DNA of 64,000 nt from Metaphire vulgaris (taxonomy: Eukaryota; Annelida; Clitellata; Crassiclitellata; Megascolecidae), in contig CM030853.1 in the NCBI GenBank assembly GCA_018105865.1, positions 1,811,929 through 1,875,928 on the forward strand, given 5' to 3'. The notes beneath the pieces are model-generated. The model ran no database searches, was not told the DNA's origin, and worked only from the letters and a program-made list of their open reading frames with translations. This document shows, in pieces, positions 54,999-64,000 of the stretch. Made by a program: the position numbers and the translations under genes. How positions within the stretch are numbered: position 1 is the first letter of the stretch; the number at the start of each line of letters is the position of its first letter.

Positions 54999-55162
54999 CA
55001 GCGTTTTTTTCTAGGCCTTCTCTGAGAGGGGGAATTTCCCCCCAAGTTTGAAATTCCCCCCAAATTTTGACATTTTGGCAAGTAGTATGACCTCCCCAAT
55101 GTCTGTTCCCCTAAAATTTTAAACTCCCCCCGCCAATGTATAGGTGGCTAGAATAAACACTG
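54999..55162. mobile_element. hAT-like MITE, family C, copy 5
   Basis: It starts cagcgtttttttctagg and ends ctagaataaacactg. Flanks tgtgccga (54991-54998) and tgtgctga (55163-55170) match at 7 of 8. Confidence 0.85.
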
Positions 55163-56020
55163 TGTGCTGACCGTACATAATAAACGTCGGATTGGATGGA
55201 TTGGAGCCCCCTCACCCCCTCTCCCCACCACCCCCACCCCAAAAAAATCGTGTTGTTTTTTGCAGTTTTACAAGGAAATTGTCGCAATGGCCGAACGAAA
55301 GGGTTTCGGTTTTCCGAAACTGTGTCGATAGCGCCACCTGTCGGCGGGAGAAACCTGGAAAAGGCGCATCTGAGAGGAAAAGGCGTACAGGTGCGAACGA
55401 ATGCCGAGAAATTCCGACACGATTCGGTCACGTGATCTGCACACGTGATCACCCGAGCGCCTTCACGTTGCTCGTGCGTAGCATGGACGGTGTAATAGAA
55501 TCGGACGCGTCTTCGGGAGAAACCTTTCCAACTGGCGCTAAATAAACGCATCTTTTCCATTCGGGAACTCTATAGGCGCTTATCCGCCGTAATCCATCGT
55601 TCGCGAACATTCTGTTGGCACCATCCGATTTCGATCTTAGGGGGTAAATGCTTCAGCATGCATATATAGACTAGGCCCATTTCAACAGGCGGTTAACCTA
55701 TTTTCACGTTCACTGATGCCATACTACAGTGGGTGAACAATTTGGCGCTCTTTTCGGCACCGTTTTTTTTGAATGATTGTCTCCATAGAATTCAATTATC
55801 GCTAGATCGAGTCCATGACGTCATGGCTTGTACGCTAACTTCGACTGGTCCTATAGGTTCCATTTGATCCAGATCACTTCCTACAATGGCTGCAAAAAAC
55901 TAGGTTTTTTGTAGAAACAAAATTAGGGTTTTTAGGTTGTTTTTAGGTTTCTAGGTTTTAATATTTGTCATGTCAACACCCCGTAAAATCCTTTTTCTAT
56001 ATTCTTGCCACATATTAAAG

Positions 56021-56138
<118 letters not shown>

Positions 56139-56574
56139 TATACATGTATATGTATATGTACATATATATATACTCGGTTAATGCTTATATATATATTATT
56201 TATTTATTTATATATGCGGTATGTACTTTTCTGTCTGCAGAGTGTAAGATACTTTAAAGACGTTAAATATGAATTTTAATGTTTCTATTTCTAGGACAAA
56301 AAACCTAAAACCTAAATTTTTAATTTGTTCATGTTTTCAGGTTTAAAAAAGACCTAAAAAACTAATGTTTTTAAAAACCAAATTTTCCAGCCCTGATCTC
56401 TACACCCCTCTCCCACCCTACACGTCCGAAATCGACCGTTCCGGAAAAGCGAACTTCTATAGCGCCATCATCAGCAGCATCACCAGTATCGATCACACTA
56501 GGGAATTAATCGATTGTCGCGAACCCTCGTTTCCGGTTTCAATTACACGCGGTTAATGCTTATGGTGATTTGTG

Positions 56575-56655
56575 GAGGGGGAGGAGGAGGTGGATGAGAG
56601 GAGGAGGAGGAGGAGGAGGAGGAGGAGGAGGAGGATGGGAGGAGCAAGAGGAGGA
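56575..56655. repeat. (GAG)n microsatellite
   Basis: A GAG/GGA tract. The minus-strand Leu/Pro-rich open frames over it are artefacts. Confidence 0.95.
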
Positions 56656-57059
56656 TCTGTATTCAAGTCCCGTCTGATGTCTGTGGTGGACTGCAGTCGC
56701 CTTTGAAGCACAGTATGTATGAGTGTGTGTGTGTGTGTGTATTTCGCCCCACCCCACCCTCGCGTTGCCCCTTCGACAGAAGAGAGACCCACACACTTTA
56801 CGCCCACTCTCGAACGCCCGCTCTGCGCATGCGCACTGCCGCTCTCCGGTTGGCTTTATTAGCCGCTTTATAACAGGGATCCAGCGCGCTGCTTCGGTTA
56901 CTATAGGCAACTCTCGTGGTCGCGCCACCTGGTGACCGGTCGGTGAACTAACCTGACGTCGCCGTTTTGAGACAGAAAGGTAACTATTCTTGGCGTTTTT
57001 TCTTCGTCTTCTTTTCTCTGGTAGCCATTTGCGTCACGTGAACTAAGGTTACGTAGCGC

Positions 57060-57246
57060 CAGTGGCGGCTCCACGGCGTTACTAGCCAGGGGCACCCGTG
57101 CCCCCTATTGAGAGCCTGGCCCCCAGTGGCCCCCAGTTGGGACCCTATACTTAATGCTACATACATTAAACAACAAATGGTTGGCCCCATGGACAGAAGT
57201 TGCCCCCAACGGCCCCCTCACTTGCCAAATCCTAGAGCCGCCACTG
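57060..57246 (-). mobile_element. hAT-like MITE, family A, copy 6
   Basis: The termini are cagtggcggctcc and gagccgccactg. A perfect 8-bp duplication cgtagcgc lies at 57052-57059 and 57247-57254. Confidence 0.92.
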
Positions 57247-57353
57247 CGTAGCGCTTCGATAGTTTGAGATAAAATATATGTAATAGCGGGAGGACGGCAG
57301 TTGAGGATGATTTGTGGTAGTTACCAAGTTCGGAAACTGACGAATTTCCAACT

Positions 57354-57424
57354 TTCAGATAGGGGGAGGGAGGTTAGGGGTGTCGGTCTCAAATTGTGGC
57401 ATTAGGGGTGTAAAAATATCCCTG
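57354..57424. mobile_element. Partial hAT-like MITE, family G
   Basis: It carries the ggtgtcggtctcaaattg and gtgtaaaaatatccctg segments of the 35093-35275 element. The left end is missing. Confidence 0.65.
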
Positions 57425-57727
57425 ACGAGAAGCCCCCACGATCGTTATCACACTTAAAATCGAAAAGTATCAAAAAGTATCGACAATCTGTTAAACTAAT
57501 TAATACCCGACGTATTTGAATTCGCTCTGCCTTTAACCGTTAAGATTTAGAACAAGCTACAATTACAATCAAATGATGAAGACGACGACGACAACGAAAA
57601 TGGCGCATTGTACGCACGATGATAATGACTACGACTACTGTAAACGTCTCAAGTTTATATCTAACAATGTAATGTGTTCACGCAGTATACGCTATCGGAT
57701 AAGTTACCACATAAATCTCTTAACTTT

Positions 57728-57868
<141 letters not shown>

Positions 57869-58091
57869 TAAAAGGGTGGTCAATATGATAGAATTCTGCG
57901 TCTATCTTTAGAAAACGTCACTTTTTCTAAGATTTTCTTAGCAAAAATTATTAAACTCTTCCTTTCAAGTTTTTCTTCGCATTGTCTTTGCTCTGTTCTC
58001 GTGTGCAAAACCTAACTCTACGCAGTGCTCTTTTCCCGTTTCTTCCGGCCCTCTTTTCCAATTATAATTTGATCAGAGGCCAAGAGAAGAA

Positions 58092-58166
58092 ACCAGGACA
58101 ATTACAACCAGGACAATTATAACCAGGACAATTATAACCAGGACAATTACAACCAGGACAATTACA
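58092..58166. repeat. 15-bp minisatellite, five units
   Basis: Five tandem copies of accaggacaattaya (y alternating c and t), then unique sequence. Confidence 0.92.
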
Positions 58167-59630
58167 CGCGTGTAAAGATGTCACCTGCTGTCATTTTCAG
58201 GTAGATTCCACTGCAGAACGACGTAACATCTTGGCTGCATGGAGTAAACGTCACCTGGAGTCGCAGAATATATGACGTCATCGCACGTAAAAGCAGCTTG
58301 AAATCGTCACAGTAGGACGTCATACGTTAAAAGATAACGCAGCCTAGTAGGCGAATAAAGGCGCTACAAAAATACTAGCATTTTCGAAAGAATTCCGAGA
58401 TAGCAGTAGACATTTTCGACGCGCACGATTCGATTTCGTAGAAATTTTAAATATCACAGAAATTTCGCTCTTTTCGAACTTGACAAACCGGAAACTGCGT
58501 CATCGTCTGACGTCATGTGGAGGAGGACGGAAGCGCGTCGGCATCTCAGGGCCACGGTCGTCATAGCAACGGTTGTCATGATCGCCGGTCTAGAGCTGGG
58601 CGCCGTATTTAGACCAAAAATGGCGACCGCATCGATCGTTAGACCAAAAATGGCGACCGTAGGAACAACTTGGACGCGCAACCGAAGATTCGCTGCGCCC
58701 TTCGATCCGGTAAATTTTCCTATTCAATTAATATTTCGTTGTCTTTATAATTCTTATAGCACTTATAGCGAAAAAGTTTTCTTTTCACTTAATCGTCGAA
58801 TCGACATGTCGCTAGCATACTTCGGTGTGGGGGTAGGGTGGGAGAGATAGTACGTATGATCAAAGAAAAACGTGATATTGCTAAGAACAATTTTCGCTTT
58901 TTGGGGACTTTTTGCCGGGTAAATGTCGATATGCCCCCCTATTTCCCGAACCCTGGTTACGCCACTGCTGGAGGCAGGTTTCTATTCTTGCAGTATTCTT
59001 TCCGTAAAGTTCTATAGGCCTTTAAACTCTCTCTTGAGTAAAAGATAGAGGTAGGAGAGATGTCGGGAGAATCAGAAGCGCTATATAAAGTCGCTGTTAT
59101 GAACCGTTAGCACGGTTGACGATACAATCAGTTTTCTATTCATCCGCTGGGAGGCGCTGCATAATAATTTCGCAACGATCACGTGACTTAAAAACGGAGA
59201 TTACAATAAAAAACGTTTCAAAGGGGGATGCATGGATTTTCCGGCGGAAATGAGAGAGATGGAGGTCAGTCAGAAAGGCCAGCGGGTGACTATGAATGAC
59301 CCCCCCCCCCCAACCCCCACCCCGAAGAAAAATCTCCATGGCAACACTTGGCCGTGAATTTATCAAGCGCCACATATCGTGGGGAAATGCCAGCCAGTTA
59401 AGACATAGGCCCTATGGCACCATGTTGCTTTAAAAAATAAATAAAAAATAAATGCGGAAATGCCAGACGATGAAAACATGTAGAATAAGCAAGCGATTGA
59501 TGCCTTCGACCTCCCACGAATTGCGGCGCCTTGTATAGCCATGTTTGAGGCGCGGAGGGGGGGGAGCGGTATCTTAGCAGGTAATTCATGTAGATGGCGG
59601 CACATGCAAACGAATTTAAATAAATAAATA

Positions 59631-59712
59631 TACAGGGTGGCGCAAAAAAAACCGACTATATTAAAATGCAAACCTAAATGTGACTAGTCCGGTTTTTTGC
59701 GCCACCATGATA
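59631..59712. mobile_element. TA-flanked palindromic MITE (mariner-like), copy 5
   Basis: Ends tacagggtggcgcaaaaaaa and ttttttgcgccaccatgata. Core orientation as copies 2 and 3. Confidence 0.85.
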
Positions 59713-59778
59713 TATTTATATATATGCACATATTCATAGCTACACGAAAAGTCGAATGATAAACTGGTCAAATCGGGC

Positions 59779-59834
<56 letters not shown>

Positions 59835-60286
59835 GGAACTTCAAAGTCTCTCGTCGCATCTGTTAGACGGCGCTATAGAAGCCGGATTACTCGGGTAATT
59901 ATTTTCCTTTGGTTAGGGGCATTAGTCTGTATTTATTCGCTCTGCTATTGATCTTGGTTCTAATCTGTTTTCCTGTTTGCGGCCAGAGATGCTGTACAGA
60001 CGAATAGAAATCGAATATCGGTAACACTCCATACAGAAAGTTCGCTTCAAAGAACCGAGTAGTATGAACGTGGCTTTAGTCTGTTTGCTCAGAGGCACTG
60101 TGAACCGGTGGCGTAACTAGTGGAGTCAACAGTGGAACACGCCGGCGGCTGAGCAACTCAACAGTCATTTCAAAAGTCAATGTTCATGCATGTGTCGGCA
60201 GATTTTTGCAGTGCTTTGTGCATAGTTGTTTGCGCTCTAAGTAAAAAATGAGATCGGCTAGGGACATTTTTTGCGTAATCTTAAAA

Positions 60287-62854
<2,568 letters not shown>

Positions 62855-63516
62855 CATTAGCGTCGCCACGGGGGAACAAATGGGGGCAACTGCCCACCCC
62901 CCCCCCCAACCTGCCCCAGACCACCTACCAGATTTGCGCAAATCCGGTGAGAAAGTTTTCTGTGGAGGGAAGTGAGGGGTGGGTAAGGAATCTGACACGC
63001 TAGCCTATTTTTTTGCCCCAACCAAAAATTCATGGCAACGCCCAAGTAAAGTTTTTTTCAAAAATTTCATGGCAACGCAAAACTTGCCAGAATTTAGTAA
63101 TCTAATGCTTAAAATGAACATTTTTTCAAAAATTAGGGCACTATCTAGCACTTTTGTATATCAAAAGATTTTTCAAAAATTGACATTCAGATGAAAAGTT
63201 CTTGCATTCAGAATTTTGTGGTATTCTATAATGCCTAAAACGGACATTTTTAAACTACAGAGAATGGTATTGGCAGATGTGTGAATGGCTATCACTTTTG
63301 ACAGGCAAGTGAAGAGGCCCTAATAACATTAGCGTCGCCACGGGGGGGGAGGGCAAATGGGGCAACAGCCCCCCAACCTGCCCCAGAATACCAACCATGC
63401 AGATTCGCGCAAATCCGGTGAGAAAGTTTTCTGTGGAGGGGGGGAGGGTTGGGTAAGGAATCTGACACGCTAGTCCCTTCCCCGCCCCCAACCAAAAATT
63501 CCTGGCGATGCCACTG
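62855..63516. mobile_element. hAT-like element, family D (CATTAGCGTCGCCA), two internal units
   Basis: The ends cattagcgtcgcca and tggcgatgccactg are imperfect inverted repeats. Flanks ttggatgg (62847-62854) and ctggatgg (63517-63524) match at 7 of 8. The element contains two similar ~190-bp units (62855-63050 and 63327-63516), each with gcgcaaatccggtgagaaag and ggaatctgacacgctag. It is inserted in a pogo-like element whose right half follows. Confidence 0.75.
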
Positions 63517-63614
63517 CTGGATGGTATCGGATATATAACGTCGTACCTCGAATATAGCGTACAAAATTTTACAGACCCGCTAAGTACTGTACGTTATAAC
63601 GAAGTTCTACTGTA
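63517..63614. mobile_element. Right half of a pogo/Tigger-like MITE
   Basis: From ggatggtatcggatatataa to acgaagttctactgta it matches the right half of 25811-26009. The sequence gatgcgctataccgtattgg just left of the family-D element (62831-62850) matches the adjoining interior, so the two parts were separated by that insertion. The left terminal repeat is missing. Confidence 0.7.
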
Positions 63615-63939
63615 GAACGGGATGTCCATTGATTCTGGCAACACGTTCCTTTCAGAACAGCGTCTACGATTCTCCCGGAACGAAACCAGAATCAACCGTT
63701 GACCAACCGAGAAGAAGACGGCCTGTTCCTTCTGGCTGCACCCGGATTCTCTCCCAGAATGCAACGCTCCGGCGCCAAGCGGTCGTTGGTTGGAATCATC
63801 GGACCTGTGCTCGGAGGAGGACGCGAAAGTCCCTTCGACCGGAAGAACCATCGAACGATGACGTCATATCCGGATTATGTAGCGCCACAGTGGCTACCGA
63901 GACGTCGAACGGAAAACAACGAGGCGATCGGTGACCTAC

Positions 63940-64000
63940 CGTCTCTTTCCTTCGGATCCAGAACGCCCTGGAAAGAGTCCAGTAGCCCAGGCAAACATTC
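63940..64000 (-). CDS. Possible exon of an unidentified upstream gene (weak)
   Basis: From the right edge the minus strand reads ECLPGLLDSFQGVLDPKERD and meets a GTAGGT donor-like site (plus 63938-63939). The stretch is GC-richer and less repetitive than the neighbouring 10 kb. The protein is not recognised, and the window cuts it. Chance is a fair alternative. Confidence 0.15.

Noticed and set aside
58612..58660. Doubled agaccaaaaatggcgaccg motif as a promoter element
   Set aside because: It is just a short tandem duplication; there is no neighbouring gene to support a regulatory call.
63594..63934. Overlapping frames on both strands at the right end
   Set aside because: No recognisable product and one begins within a transposon end.

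Overview
This is a eukaryotic, metazoan nuclear genome window. Its coding sequence is cut into many small exons with GT/AG borders, set in AT-rich, repeat-laden introns. All recognisable coding sequence lies on the minus strand and belongs to two genes in tandem, head to tail. No species-specific marker is visible. The gene content, the many short terminal-inverted-repeat elements and the frequent ggccta motif suggest a marine invertebrate deuterostome, possibly an echinoderm relative. That assignment is a guess.

(1) Bases 1-31323: a fibrillar (clade A/B/C-type) collagen alpha-chain gene. From 5' to 3' it has a signal-peptide exon (31230-31323), a 20-bp microexon (24212-24231), two short Pro/Lys-rich exons (22620-22700 and 21438-21506), and then 38 Gly-X-Y exons from 19248 down to 213. 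The sizes are mostly the classical 45/54/99/108/162 bp. Translated together they give a triple helix of about 1005 residues ending GPPGPPGPPGPV, followed by the first 21 bp of the C-telopeptide exon at the window edge. The C-propeptide lies outside the window. I found no VWC, TSPN or minor-helix module in the N-propeptide. Two exons break the Gly-X-Y register by -1 and +1 residue, and the second restores the phase lost at the first.

(2) Bases 31324-36099: intergenic, or the unresolved 3' end of the next gene. It holds several transposon remnants, including a fold-back element around a reverse-transcriptase fragment.

(3) Bases 36100-47031: a SMARCC-family gene (BAF155/BAF170/Moira, the scaffold subunit of SWI/SNF chromatin remodelers). 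Twenty-one exons read in one frame through the N-terminal module, SWIRM, SANT and the C-terminal coiled coil, about 955 codons. The 3' terminal exon(s) were not identified.

(4) Bases 47032-64000: upstream, apparently non-coding DNA made of microsatellites and non-autonomous transposons. I recognise no gene there, only one weak exon candidate at the right edge.

The most striking non-genic signal is the density of short non-autonomous DNA transposons. There are about ten hAT-like families (5'-CA...TG-3' ends, many with readable 8-bp target duplications, several nested). There is also a seven-copy ~80-bp TTAA-flanked piggyBac-like family confined to 35.6-49.6 kb, a five-copy ~80-bp TA-flanked mariner-like palindrome, pogo-like elements, a tRNA-derived SINE and decayed LINE fragments. 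The coding genes are conserved housekeeping and matrix genes. Any undescribed biology here is in the collagen architecture and the repeat families, not in a new gene cluster.
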